Assembly: GCF_018446385.1 (NCBI RefSeq)
Contig: NC_055987.1
Span: forward strand, 7,401,705-7,465,704
DNA from: Zingiber officinale
Lineage: Eukaryota; Streptophyta; Magnoliopsida; Zingiberales; Zingiberaceae
Length of the DNA stretch: 64,000 nucleotides
Direction of reading: 5' to 3'
Part shown: piece after piece, positions 10,700 to 29,570 of the stretch
Position numbering within the stretch: the first letter of the stretch is position 1
How the letters are laid out: every line of letters starts with the position of its first letter
The notes under the pieces: model-generated
What the model saw: the letters and a program-made list of their open reading frames with translations, nothing else
What the model was told of the DNA's origin: nothing
Databases searched by the model: none
Made by a program: the position numbers and the translations under genes

Positions 10700-11794
10700 A
10701 TGTTCATTTTTTTTACCACCATGAGGTTACGAAGGGGTCATTAAGGGATATTATAGTAACCGTCATATCCTTTAATTTTAGTAATCCTCGCATGCCGGGA
10801 GCTCAGGAGGTCTGCAGATCGACAACTCAGCTGCTTGACAAGTCAGATTAGTTCAAAAGATCGGACCGGCTCGAAAGTTCTGATACTACTGCATAACTCT
10901 TGCGTTCACCAAGTCCTGAAAGATGTCATCTGAACTCCCTATTGACCAATCACGAGCCTGCCATGTGACCCTTATCATCCGCATCATTATTGGAGATGCC
11001 CTAAGTACTCAACAATTATCACATCGAATCCTACTTAATTAGATGGCCACTACACTTGCATATCGACAAAGCACACATAAGCAGCCGGTACATTTAAGGC
11101 ACTGGTCTTTAAAGTTCAATGGCTTAAAAAAAGGCAAGCATGGAGAAGACAAAGAGAGCTTGAGCTTGTGAGTTGTGCCCGTCATTAATTACTCCAAATT
11201 CCCCTTCCATAATCATGAAAACTCACACCACACTCTCTCCATGCATTTACTCCTGCCACCGAACAGTTAGAGGCATGCAAAGTGACCAACCCACCCTGAT
11301 ACAATGCAATGCTTCTCCTTCCATCTCCCACAGTTCATTGCACATTTAATGCAGTGGTACAAGAATCATTAGGCTTTATCAGTCCAAAGTCGGTATGAAA
11401 ATTAAATGCTTTCTCATGCAACAAAAAGGTTGTGTAGACTACTATATACTTTATACATAACATAAAAAAAAAGCCGATGCAAAAAAAAAGAATTCATCCA
11501 CTTTCCACTGATAGGGTTTTGAATGAATCATTAATTTGCAGTTGATGTACTTCTGTTAGATCATGTCCATTTAGGAGACCATTAATTATTCTAGTATCAC
11601 TTATGCTACATCGCAAGAAAAGAACACCAATAAAAATTGAATATTTCTAGCATGCAGAAATTAATTTGATCAGAGTTCAATAACTTAAAAGCTCGATCGT
11701 CATACAAAACTATAAGAACATGATGATATATTATTCCCAGGTATGCATAGAGATTGTTAAGCATAGAGAAAGTAATTAAAGCAGGCATAGTTAA
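10700..11794. other. Intergenic, 3' side of the WRKY gene
   Basis: No exon or repeat with clear ends is visible. The 3' untranslated region of the WRKY gene must lie just below 11,795, but I cannot place a poly(A) site with confidence. Confidence 0.4.
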
Positions 11795-13352
11795 TTACAA
11801 TCGTTTTATGTCGCTGTGGCTCATCCTGGGCAAAATGTCTTGCAGTAGACCATGATCGGCCGGCACTTGAAGCTGGGGAAGATAAGGAGGTGTTAGACTT
11901 GGCAAATACGTGCTAGGGTTTGACAAGAATCCTCCACATGCAGTGTTAAGCTGATGCATATCGTTAATGCCGGAATTTCCTGACGAGCACATTACTCGGT
12001 GATCAAAATGCCCAAAGTTCGCCGGCGCCAACGCCACCGCCGGAGAGCTCCTAATTGGGTTCACTGCTGGACTGTGGTGATTGTGCTTCCCTTCATAAGT
12101 TGTGATCACGGTGGTTGGATCTCGGTGGCACCTTTCGACCATCTTCTTCACATTGCACTTCTGAGCCGTGCAGCGGTAGTAGCTTCTGCATGAACAATTG
12201 TTGAAGACTAATAATTAATTTCACAATTGATATATATCGATCGATCATAATTGCCATAGTATGTGAACATCTAATTAACCTCGGATAACCACTGTTCTTG
12301 ACTGCCTTCTGGCCATACTTTCTCCACCTGTAGCCATCTTCAAGGTTGTCGACCTTGCTCTTGGTCATGAAAGCAAACCTGGGCTCCCTCTGCCTTTTCT
12401 CTCCTAATTTCTGCTTTGCCTGCCTGTTAATCCTGCGTGAACTGTACGTCAAAATTGCATCGCAGTTAGCAAATCAATTGTGATAATTATTAAACGGTTC
12501 GGTGATGCATAAAAAAGGGGAAAGAAATTCTCTTTTTTGTTAATTAATTTGAACCCTAATTTCTGAGCACGGGAAAGGACGGCAGAAACCCTAAAGATAA
12601 ACAAATCTTCATTCCAACGAAAATAAAGAACAGGTAGGAAGACAATTCAATCAAACTTGCACAAATTAAGAAAATTAACTAGTTATTCAATGCAAAATCA
12701 ATTAGCTTGCAGTAGCAATTGACCGTCATCATGATGCAAAAAGGTTGGAACCGCCAACCCAGCGGCCCCCTCACCCCGGCCCCACAAGTATGAGAGGGAG
12801 TAAATCACGGTGAATACGGGCCCAGCTATGACATGGCGGTCTTAGATGTTTAGCACGGACAGATATTGATGTTATCGCAATTGCTGCCGCAGACCTTCGA
12901 CCTCCCGACTCATGATGCAAGAATACCATGTCATAACCGGCTGATCCCGCCCGTGGGGGCTGTCATCATGAACACAAGAAAGGGGGAGAAGCTACTTAAA
13001 GTTAATTAACAAATTAAAGAGAGGTAATTAATTAATTAATTAATTAAGCCAGTTACACTTTCTTGTCCTCCTCCTCCATCTTTTCCTTCTTCTTGCTGCA
13101 CGGCCCGGAGTCCTCCTCCCCTCCGAGCTCGGCCGATGTGGATGACATCGAGAAGTTGGGCGTCACCGGAGTACTCGCCCTGGCCGCTCCATGATCACCG
13201 CCCGGCAGCAAGTAATCCATGGTCAACGTGGACTCGTCCAAGAATTCCCTCATGAAATCATGCCGCTCGCGCTGTGTCGGCGAGAGATCGTCGTGGAAGG
13301 AGAAGTCACAGCGGCGGCTGAGCTCATCTCCGTCGACCTCCCGGCCGGACAT
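11795..13352 (-). CDS. WRKY transcription factor, group IIc (3 exons, 282 aa)
   Basis: Exons on the minus strand are 13352-13057, 12441-12280 and 12185-11795, all with GT-AG introns. The phases match: GT|GTAAC to TACAG|T, then CCGAG|GT to GCAG|A. DNA-binding protein for W-box (TTGAC) promoters, acting in the nucleus. The single WRKY domain has WRKYGQK at residues 138-144 and a C2H2 finger of the C-X4-C-X23-H-X-H type (C158, C163, H187, H189), which defines group II. The intron splitting the codon of the R in YPR, just before SYYRC, is the position used by most group IIc genes. The N-terminal exon is acidic and lysine-rich at its end, with no other domain. The start is the only ATG with a good context (GCC before ATG) and an upstream leader. 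One oddity is KKMVER where nearly all IIc proteins have KKRVER. I cannot assign an Arabidopsis orthologue; the domain is nearest to the WRKY71/28/8 type. Confidence 0.9.
12725..12971 (-). mobile_element. SINE inside WRKY intron 1
   Basis: The body 12735-12961 (227 bp) is flanked by the 10-bp duplication GTCATCATGA (12725-12734 and 12962-12971). On the minus strand it begins with a GCCCCCACGGGC head like the SINE at 10,472, has a degenerate B box (GAGGTCGAAGGTC), the family phrase CCGTGATTTACTCCCTC and a CCTTTTTTGC end. Size, head, core phrase and tail agree with the 10,250-10,472 copy, although the sequences have diverged. It lies in the 615-bp intron 1 in the same orientation as the gene. 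Confidence 0.75.
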
Positions 13353-13485
13353 GGCGAGCTAGCTTTGATAATGAAGGAGAGAGAGTGAAAAGTGTACTGT
13401 GCGATGGTTGGGAAAGGACGAAAGGTGGAGTGCCGCTTTAGTCTTCCTCCCCACTTTTTGTTTCGGTGCACATTTCGTTATCATT

Positions 13486-13513
13486 TTTATTATTATTATT
13501 ATTATTATTATTT
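13486..13513. repeat. ATT microsatellite upstream of the WRKY gene
   Basis: Nine or so uninterrupted ATT units lie about 135 bp upstream of the WRKY start codon. Confidence 0.85.
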
Positions 13514-13559
13514 TAAAATTTATTTTAATTAAATTTGATTTTATAATGTTGATGGGGAA

Positions 13560-13849
13560 TTGACGCGAGGAACTATTGACGGCCGCAAAGAGAAGCTGGA
13601 CTGCCCACCGGCCACCGTCGGCGACGTGGGGAAGTAGAAGTCAGTCCGGAGGTTCGCGTGGGACCGGGGCACCGGCAATTGCGGATCGCCCGAACCGTGG
13701 ATTCCAATTATGAGGCGTCACCTTCACTGCCGTTAGTCCGGGTCGGACCGCGCTACGGGCGTCGTCGGATCTGAATCGGACGGCAGGAGGTAGTGGCCCT
13801 TCTAAATGAAATTGGCCAACCACGAATAGCTCGCACCCAATAATTGACC
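13560..13849. promoter_or_regulatory. W-box cores upstream of the WRKY gene
   Basis: TTGAC cores occur at 13560-13564, 13576-13580 and 13844-13849 (the last a full TTGACC), about 210-500 bp upstream of the start codon. W boxes are the known target of WRKY proteins, and many WRKY genes regulate themselves or each other through such sites. Function here is an inference from motif and position only. Confidence 0.4.
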
Positions 13850-13960
13850 TCTTTTATTTAACGTTGGGATGCGTGGGCCCAGGGGTGGCAGGGATATGTT
13901 TGTGGGAACGGGGAGGGGTTCGCGTGGACGTGATCGAAATTGAGATCTCTATCCGAATTG

Positions 13961-13968
13961 TGACGTCA
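13961..13968. promoter_or_regulatory. TGACGTCA palindrome, bZIP/TGA-type site
   Basis: A perfect TGACGTCA sits about 610 bp upstream of the WRKY start codon. TGA-class bZIP factors, which mediate salicylate responses, bind this core. It may link the gene to defence signalling, but a single 8-mer is weak evidence. Confidence 0.35.
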
Positions 13969-15366
13969 CGGCGAGCGGGAGCATTTAATGAGCTCTCCGA
14001 TTATGAACACTGAGGTAATCTGAAAAAGTAAAACTTTACATCGAAATTTCAGTAAATTTAGTCGAGAAGGAGATATTTTACTTGGCTAAGAGGTAACGTA
14101 AATCTGGATTTAGAAGATGAATGATTATATTGATTGATTAATTTATATGAATTTTATTTATTAAATAAATAAGATTTATTAAAATTAATCAATAAATTTT
14201 TATGATCCATTATCTAGTCCATAAAGTAGATCAGAGAATTCTGTCGGATCAAAAGTCAAACTTTATGATTCTTCACCTCGCCACTTTCAAAATTCACTGT
14301 ATCACATATACCTTCAGTCCATGATATTAAATTGGATAGTGCACGATCTCCTAATTCTGGTAAAACATATTAAAGTAAAATATTTCTCATAATTTATTTA
14401 TTTATATTTTTTATGATAATATTTAACCTTTTAAAATGAAATAATATTAAATTGGATTGGATTGGATGCTTAATTTTTACATTTATTAAAATAAATAATT
14501 ATTTTTATTATATCCTCTTTTATATAAGGTCTAAAACTCATAGTTGATTGTTAACTTTCTCTAATATGTAATAAATCAAATGAGTTAATAAGAAAATATT
14601 TTAAAATTGTATCAATTTTAAATATTCACAATCCTCTACTTGGGATGCAGAATATGTTGAATACAAATAATATGTTATCGGAAATATAGCTGAATTTAAA
14701 TTACTTTAAATTAAATTCAACTTACAGTCGAGATGGCCTGAGCGGATGATCTCAGGTTGCCAGCAAGAACTGGTTACTGCTACAAGCCGAAGAATTGCTG
14801 AGCAAGAAGATTGGTTGAGCCGCTAGTCTAAGTTGTCGAGCGAACGGATCGGCTGAGAGGGTGGGTCGACCGAGAGGGCAGGTCGACCAAGCAAAGACAG
14901 ATCGACCAAGAGGGCGGGTTGGCCAAGAGGACAGGTCGGTCAAGCAGAAGGTGGATCGCCCGAGATGGCAGGTCGGCCAAACAGAGGGTGGATCGACCGA
15001 GCGAAGGGTGGATCGGCCGAGATGGCAGGTCGGCCAAGCAGAGGATGGATCAGTCGAGTGGGCAGGTCGGCCAAGTAGAGGGCGGATTGACCAAGCAGCC
15101 AGGTCGACCGAGCAGAGGACGGATCGGCCTAGCGGAGGGTGAATCGGCCGAGCGGAGGGCGGATCGGCCGAGCGAAGGACGGATCGACTGAGCGAAAGGC
15201 AGATCGGGCGAGCTAACTGAGGCCTGCGAGAGTCGCAGTTTCCTTGAAACAGATTCACCCCCACCTCCGGCTGTGCTGAGGCTTACTCGGGTCGTCTGTT
15301 TCCCAGGATACAACGGTTTGACCGTGAACCCCACCAAGCACTAGTGGTCACGATGAACTGAGTGAC

Positions 15367-16620
15367 ACTCGATCGATATCACGGGCACTCTGCCGAGCAG
15401 GAGTAGCACAACAGAGGAGGGGAATGAGGTGGAGAGCTTCTGCTTGCTTCGCTCCGTGTCTATTCTCTGCTTGTGATCATAGCCTCCTTATATAGGAGCT
15501 CAGATCAATGGCAGCGTTAATGGTCGATTAATGACCATTACTAGCCGAGCAGTGAAACGTCTACCGTTTCACTCATTATTACTGATTCTGCATTAATCTC
15601 AAATTTAATGCATACGTTACACAGCAGCAAAATGTTTATGTGACAAAATGTTGGTTGTTCCAATTGGGCAAATTTTGCCCCGACCGGTTCGGCATTCGCC
15701 GCGCGCAGGTCGTGCCCGCACACGGGTCAACATGGTTCAGTGCAATCTAGGCCCTGGATTTGCACACACACCCGGGCCCTGGATCAACAGCAGCGTTAAT
15801 GGTCGATTAATGACCATTACTAGCCGAGCAGTGAAACATCTACCGTTTCATTCATTATTACTGATTTTGCATTAATCTCATATTTAATGCATCTATTACA
15901 CACCAGCAAAAGGTTTACATGGCAAAACGTTGGTTGTTCCACTTGGGCGAATTTTGCCCCGACCGGTCCGGCATTCGGCGCGCGCAGGTCGTATCTGCAC
16001 ATGAGTCAACATGATTCAGTACAATCAGGACCCTGGATTTGCACACACCCCCCCCCCCCCCCCCCCCCCCCAATCGATATCACAAGCACTCTGTCGAGCA
16101 GGAGTAGCACGACAGAGGAGGGGAATGAGGTGAAGAGCTTCTACTTGCTTCGCTCCGTGTATATTCTTTGCCTATAATCACAGTCTCCTTATATAGAAGC
16201 TCAGATCAACGACAACGTTACTGGTCGATTAATGACCATTACTAGCCGAGTAGTGAAACGTCTACCGTTTCACTCATTATTACTGATTCTGCATTAATCT
16301 CAAATTTAATGCATTCGTTACACAGTAGCAAAAGGTTTACGTGGCAAAACGTTGGTTATTCCACTTGGACAAATTTTACCCCGACCGGTCCGACATTCAG
16401 CGCGCGCAGGTCGTGCCCGCACACAAGTCAACATGGTTTAGTGCAATCCGGGCCCTGGATCAACAGCAGCGTTAATCGTCGATTAATGACCATTACTAGC
16501 CGAGCAGTGAAACGTCTACCGTTTCACTCATTATTACTGATTCTGCATTAATCTCAAATTTAATGCATCCGCAGGTCGTGCCCGCACACGAATCAATATC
16601 ATTCAATGCAATCCGGGTCC
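15367..16620. repeat. Large direct repeats, four copies of a roughly 250-bp block
   Basis: The block that starts near GCGTTAATGGTCGATTAATG and contains the phrase GTGAAACGTCTACCGTTTCA occurs at about 15,510, 15,790, 16,215 and 16,470. The 140-bp lead-in (ATCGATATCAC to the TATATAGG box) occurs twice, at 15,372 and 16,073. Copies differ by scattered substitutions. The second lead-in begins directly after the C run at 16048-16071. Confidence 0.8.
16048..16071. repeat. Homopolymer of 24 C
   Basis: Twenty-four consecutive C on the + strand lie at the joint between two repeat blocks. Other copies of this joint have only a short C run (ACACCCCC near 16,630). It may be true slippage or an assembly artefact. 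Confidence 0.9.
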
Positions 16621-16815
16621 TGGATTTGCACACACCCCCTCCCTGCTCATCCACACGTGAGAAAGAGCATCTCCCCATACATTTGTTCACATCCTCAATG
16701 CATATGAATCAATATAAATCAACCATCATGTCATTAAACTCCCAATGTAGGACTAAAGTCTCATTCTCAATGGAGCATCTTTCCTCTTCTCGATTCACTT
16801 ATATTCAACAGAATC

Positions 16816-18506
16816 CAGGTGTTAAGACATGATTACACTCACAAGACGGTAAACAGTGCAATGAACTTAATATAAAATGATCCTGATTGAGTTTTAATTA
16901 AAATTTATTGATAATTTTAAATACCTTAAAAACACTAAGTTCATTGTACTTAATTTGACACAAGCTCATTAAAACGTCTAGGCTTATCATGCTTACTCAT
17001 CAACATCAATAAAGGATTCCTAAAATTCCCCCGATTCAAATTATATCAAGATTTTAAAATTTTAAAGACTAAGATCATCAGCGAATTTTAATCAAAATTA
17101 GTTAATGGCCTTATGAATCACATAATCATTTCAAATTAAGACCATTACACTCTTAGAAGTCTTCTAAATGTAATCATGAATTCAAATTAACTTGGATTCC
17201 ATAATATAAATTGAGAGATGGGTAATTTGACATAAGCTCATTAAAACACTGAGGATCATTAATTATATTTAGTCACAAAAGGATTCTTAGACTCCTAATT
17301 TTAGATAATGTATAGGGTCATCAATGACTTTGATGATCTTAAGCACCTTAAAATATTTTAAATCAAGTTTATTGTACTTGTTATATCTTTTTAGTATAAT
17401 CATGCACATAAATTTCACAATCTAAATGGAGAATTATGTGTTTTTCAAATTGATGTAGTCTTAAATTATTTAGTTACGAGAATTCGTTAAACTGTCACAT
17501 AATAAGAACATAAAAAAGTTTCAAAGTCAACTGTTCATACAATAATTGATTGATGAGTGATAGGTAGTAGATTACTAATAAAGTAAGGGCGTAATGAAAA
17601 ATAATTATGTATTTTGATAAATATAAAAATTAAATATAAAAAGTTTGATAAATTGCCGTTTAAATTTCTTAGGATCTTTAGCTGCGGCATAGGAAAATAA
17701 CTTGTTGCCAGCTTGCACATCCTTCATTTCCTTCTACCTAGCCTATGCATTACTTTAGTTTCTTGCAATTAACGTTATTCTCTGCCGGAATATTCTTTTA
17801 TTTGGATTATATTACCAACCACAATGGCGATTATGAACAGTGAATAGCTTATTAGTTTTCTCTTTTTGTGAAAGCAATAAAACCTGGTTAAATAATGAGT
17901 ACGGTGAGGAACTTCTTAATTAGTTGGCTTAATGATGCAGTGTCGGAGAATATGGGGCGGTTGCTTGATGTCTGCGATTCATAATTCTTGCTACAAGAAG
18001 CTGACGGCGATCGAGGAAGAAAAGGAAGAGAATGAGAGTGCGACTGTTCACCAACGAGAGATCTTCCTATCGTTTCATGTTTGACTTGGCTGGATTTAGT
18101 TTGTATCTGTTTGGCTACACAATTAAGGGTGAAAAAAAAATCAAATGTTTAATATATGTATTTATCATACTAAAATATATTGATATTATCATATACTAAA
18201 AATTTTAATACCATGTTATATCATATTGAATTTTTAATATCGATATTAGTATAAAATTTAATATTTTGGTATGATATATAATATAATGATGCTGAAATTT
18301 TAAGATGAACGGGAGGAAACTATACTAAAATTTCAATATACTAAAATTTCGATATAATCTCGATATAAATTATCTTATATTAAATTTTTTTCTATATGGT
18401 ATATAATATACGATTACAATATCATATATACCATATTGAACACCCCTCACACAAGCTTATGTCGTCATTTGGTGAAGGAATGAGCATCAACCGAATGGAG
18501 GACCAT
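16816..18506. other. AT-rich intergenic sequence
   Basis: The phrase TTGACACAAGCTCATTAAAAC recurs as a variant near 16,955 and 17,228, and 18,170-18,400 is rich in TTTTAATAT/ATATAATAT variants. No coding exon, RNA gene or element terminus can be supported. Confidence 0.4.
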
Positions 18507-19755
18507 AAAACACATTATTCATTCAATGTCGTAGTAAAAGATTATTACTGTCATTTCAGACGTTCCTCACAGTCTGTCTCTAAATTATGCGAAGGGAGGT
18601 AAATTATAAAATCAACTTATAGCTAACCACCAAGTGACTAGGAGGTGGAAGGAATTTTTTTCCTGAGGGTATGCACCCGTCGAGAATTGATCTCTATCCC
18701 ATTATAATAAATTGATCACTTTTTAACTAATTGGGCATCCCGTGAGGATAACACATCATTCATTCACTTGTAGTAAAAGATGATTATGTTCATCCTAGGT
18801 GCTCCTCACAGTCTGTCCCTAGGTTATATGAAGGGTAACACCCATCGGAAATTGATCTCTTACTCCATTATAATAAATCTGTCGCTCTGTAATCAACTGA
18901 TATCTCGTGGGGACAACACATCATTCATTCACTTTTGTAGCAAAAGGTGATTACGCTCACGCGCTCCTTATAGTCTATCGTCATGTTATGTAAAGTGAGG
19001 TAAATCACGGGATCAACTTATAACCGACCGCTAAGTGGCTAAAGGGTGAGAGGAATTTTTTTTCCCAAGAGCATGCGCTAGTCAAAAATTGACCGCTTAC
19101 CTTATTGTAGTAAAACTGTCACATTTTAGCCAACTGAGAGGCAACACACTATTCATTCACGGTCGCAGAAAGGTGATAACGCTCACCCAAATGTCCCTAT
19201 CCTCATATTATACAAAGGGATGTAAATCACATGTGACTACTAGCCTGACCAGTGCATGGAGAGGACAAGAACCTAACTACTAGACGGGAATTGAAACCCT
19301 AGACATCGTGATAACAATATTTCACTGGTCAATAGCTCATCCCAAGGGGACAACACATTATTTATTGATAGTGGCAAAAGGCGATACACTCACCCTCAAC
19401 GCCTCCGTCAGCCCGTTCTTAAGCCAACACGAAAGAGATAAATTACGGGTGATTATAGCCTTGGACAATTGAATAACGCACGAAGGAGGGGAGACACTCG
19501 GCTACTAACCGGGATTTGACTACTAGACTTCATGATAATAACACCACAATGCGTTAGCCAACTATTCGTCCCAATGGGACAACACATCATTCACGGTGGT
19601 AAAAGGTGAAATATGTCACTCCAATGAGACTGACCATTTGTAAAGAGGTAAATTGAAAAATTATAATTAATCAATGTGGGAAGGATTTTTCTAATTTTTT
19701 TATCAAAATTCAAACTCATCCCATAATAACAACTTTATTTCATACTAACCAACTT
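18507..19755 (-). repeat. Tandem array of about six diverged SINE modules
   Basis: Variants of AACACATCATTCATTCA begin at about 18507, 18749, 18913, 19141, 19350 and 19580, giving spacings of about 242, 164, 228, 209 and 230 bp. After each comes GTAGCAAAAGGTGAT, then a variant of GTAAATCACGG, then a region like the tRNA-derived head. On the minus strand each unit reads as the SINE seen at 10,250-10,472 (head, core with CCGTGATTTAC, end with CACCTTTTGC). The shared junction phrase behaves like a target sequence repeated between copies. Copies are old and diverged. The alternative is amplification of a single SINE by tandem duplication. Confidence 0.65.
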
Positions 19756-20650
19756 CACCTGCAAACAGATCGTGCATTCACGTTTGCACCTCAGTTGCCT
19801 ACAAGTTTGATGGAATTAGTACATCTCGTGGACTGAACTCATGCCGACAGATATATAATATGCTACAAAACCATCTAATACTTTTAAAAGCTAGATATCA
19901 AGTTATTTTCTAGGATTGTGATGTTGACATGCATGATACAATTAAGACGCGAAAGAAAAATGAAAGGCAGATCTTTTTGTAATTAACGCAAAGAGGCATG
20001 CACATTTTTATAGTGCTTGAAAATGACTAGCTTTGGAGGTTGGCTAAAGTTAACATAAAGGCGATGCTTTGCGTGTTGCGGCACATTTTTATGTTAAGCC
20101 TAGACGAGACATGGGAAGAAAACAATATACTTCAGGGGCCTAAATTACGTTACATTGCTGTACTAATTACATATTGGCTAACCTTAAGATCCTCCTCACA
20201 ATCAAAATTACATTACATTGCCGTTGATCCTTTTCTTTTGTATTAGACAAACACCAAGTATGTATATTGTGACAAACATCCGGAACTTCTCAACTAATAA
20301 ACCCCAGCAAATGTATCTGTACAGTCTGGTAAACAAACCACCTGATTAGAATAAAGTTACAGAGAAAACCAATTTCTATTTGTAAGCAAAGGATGAACAG
20401 TTATCATTACTGCCACCGTTTACAAGAACTTTTTTACGTGTTTGCCTTCAGAGTAAGAAATGCACATGTCAAGCATGCATTATAAAATTGCCACTTCAAT
20501 CGCCCGGGCATAATATGCCATCCTATCCTCTGTGCTTTCTGCATTCAATTCTCCTGTCGTCTTCCCAGTGGCTGCTACTCTTAGCATTTCAATTTTCCAA
20601 AACCCACCTTTCATTTTCCTGCTCATCCCATTTAAATCTGTGATCTGTGC
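19756..20650. other. Intergenic, 3' side of MPK20
   Basis: No exon or repeat with defined ends is visible. The MPK20 3' untranslated region must lie just below 20,651. Confidence 0.4.
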
Positions 20651-28808
<8,158 letters not shown>

Positions 28809-29570
28809 TTGTACAGCCACTTGAAATTCCTCGCACAAAAAAAAAACAAATTTGCTTCTTTTCTCTTCTCTTCTACCGCTTTCTTCACCGCTCCTTTGCC
28901 TTTCCTTATCCCAGGCGCCGCAAAAAAATATGCACGAGAAGTCAAAAGGGACAGATCGCCACGGGAACCAACCGCATTTATCCTGCCAAACTCTGTATTG
29001 AATCCCGAAGACCCACTCACCGACTCACGCGCTGTATTCCACCGACCCACCGATTAAACACGGCGAACAGATCCAATCCCAACTGTACTCACAAGCCCTC
29101 GACGAAGGGACAGCTACACTACACCGTCCGACAGAACCACTAACAGAGACAACAGCACCGGCAGATCAACCGCATCCCCCTTCCCTCCTGCATCAGTCTC
29201 CGTCCAAGATCCGGCCCCTCTGCCCCCCAAACGCAGAACAAAAGCTTCACCCCCACCTCAGCCTGCCCAAAGAGCTCGAAAATCCCTCGAGAAATCTCCA
29301 GCCGCGAACAAATCGGACACGAAACCAAACCCTAGGTTTGGTCGCTGCGAGAGGCGCGACGGGGGCGAGATGGAGAGAGAGAGAGAGAGAGGAAGGGGGC
29401 TGCTCCTTGTTATTCGCCTTCGATGCCAGGAATCTAAATCGTTTTTTTAATACCCGTGCGGACAATAATGCGCCTGACCTCCCGCGAATATCTCCCTTTA
29501 AACCAATGGCTTTCCCTGTAATTATACCCAACGCGAAGGGCATTTAGGAGAGAGGACCGAGTTCTTCTCT
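28809..29570 (-). promoter_or_regulatory. Leader and promoter region of MPK20
   Basis: On the minus strand the stretch contains a CT-rich run (CTCTCTCTCTCTCTCTCC, 29,370-29,390) and GC-rich sequence, typical of a plant 5' leader and core promoter. No clear TATA box was found. A leader intron is possible but not proven. Confidence 0.4.

Larger units (their letters stand above)
13353..14660. other. WRKY upstream region and intergenic sequence
   Basis: 13,353-14,000 is moderately GC-rich and should contain the WRKY promoter and leader. No convincing TATA box is visible on the minus strand. 14,000-14,660 is AT-rich with no recognisable feature. Confidence 0.5.
14660..16815 (-). repeat. Dispersed LTR-like repeat, copy B, internally amplified
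   Basis: The start (14,668-14,770) and end (16,560-16,810) correspond to copy A at 9,240-10,140. 14,820-15,215 is a run of degenerate GCCGAGCG/GGTCGACC units of about 20-40 bp that keep several frames open on both strands. 15,360-16,620 is made of repeated blocks described separately. Minus-strand TATATAAGG boxes lie at 15486-15494 and again at 16187-16195, so the blocks look like an LTR U3 plus promoter. No PBS, PPT or gag was found. ORFs here are composition artefacts. Confidence 0.6.

Noticed and set aside
14752-15264. 170-codon frame on the minus strand with repeated SVDPPSARPI-like units
   Set aside because: Same GCCGAGCG repeat; overlapping frames on both strands are open as well. No domain, no splice pattern.
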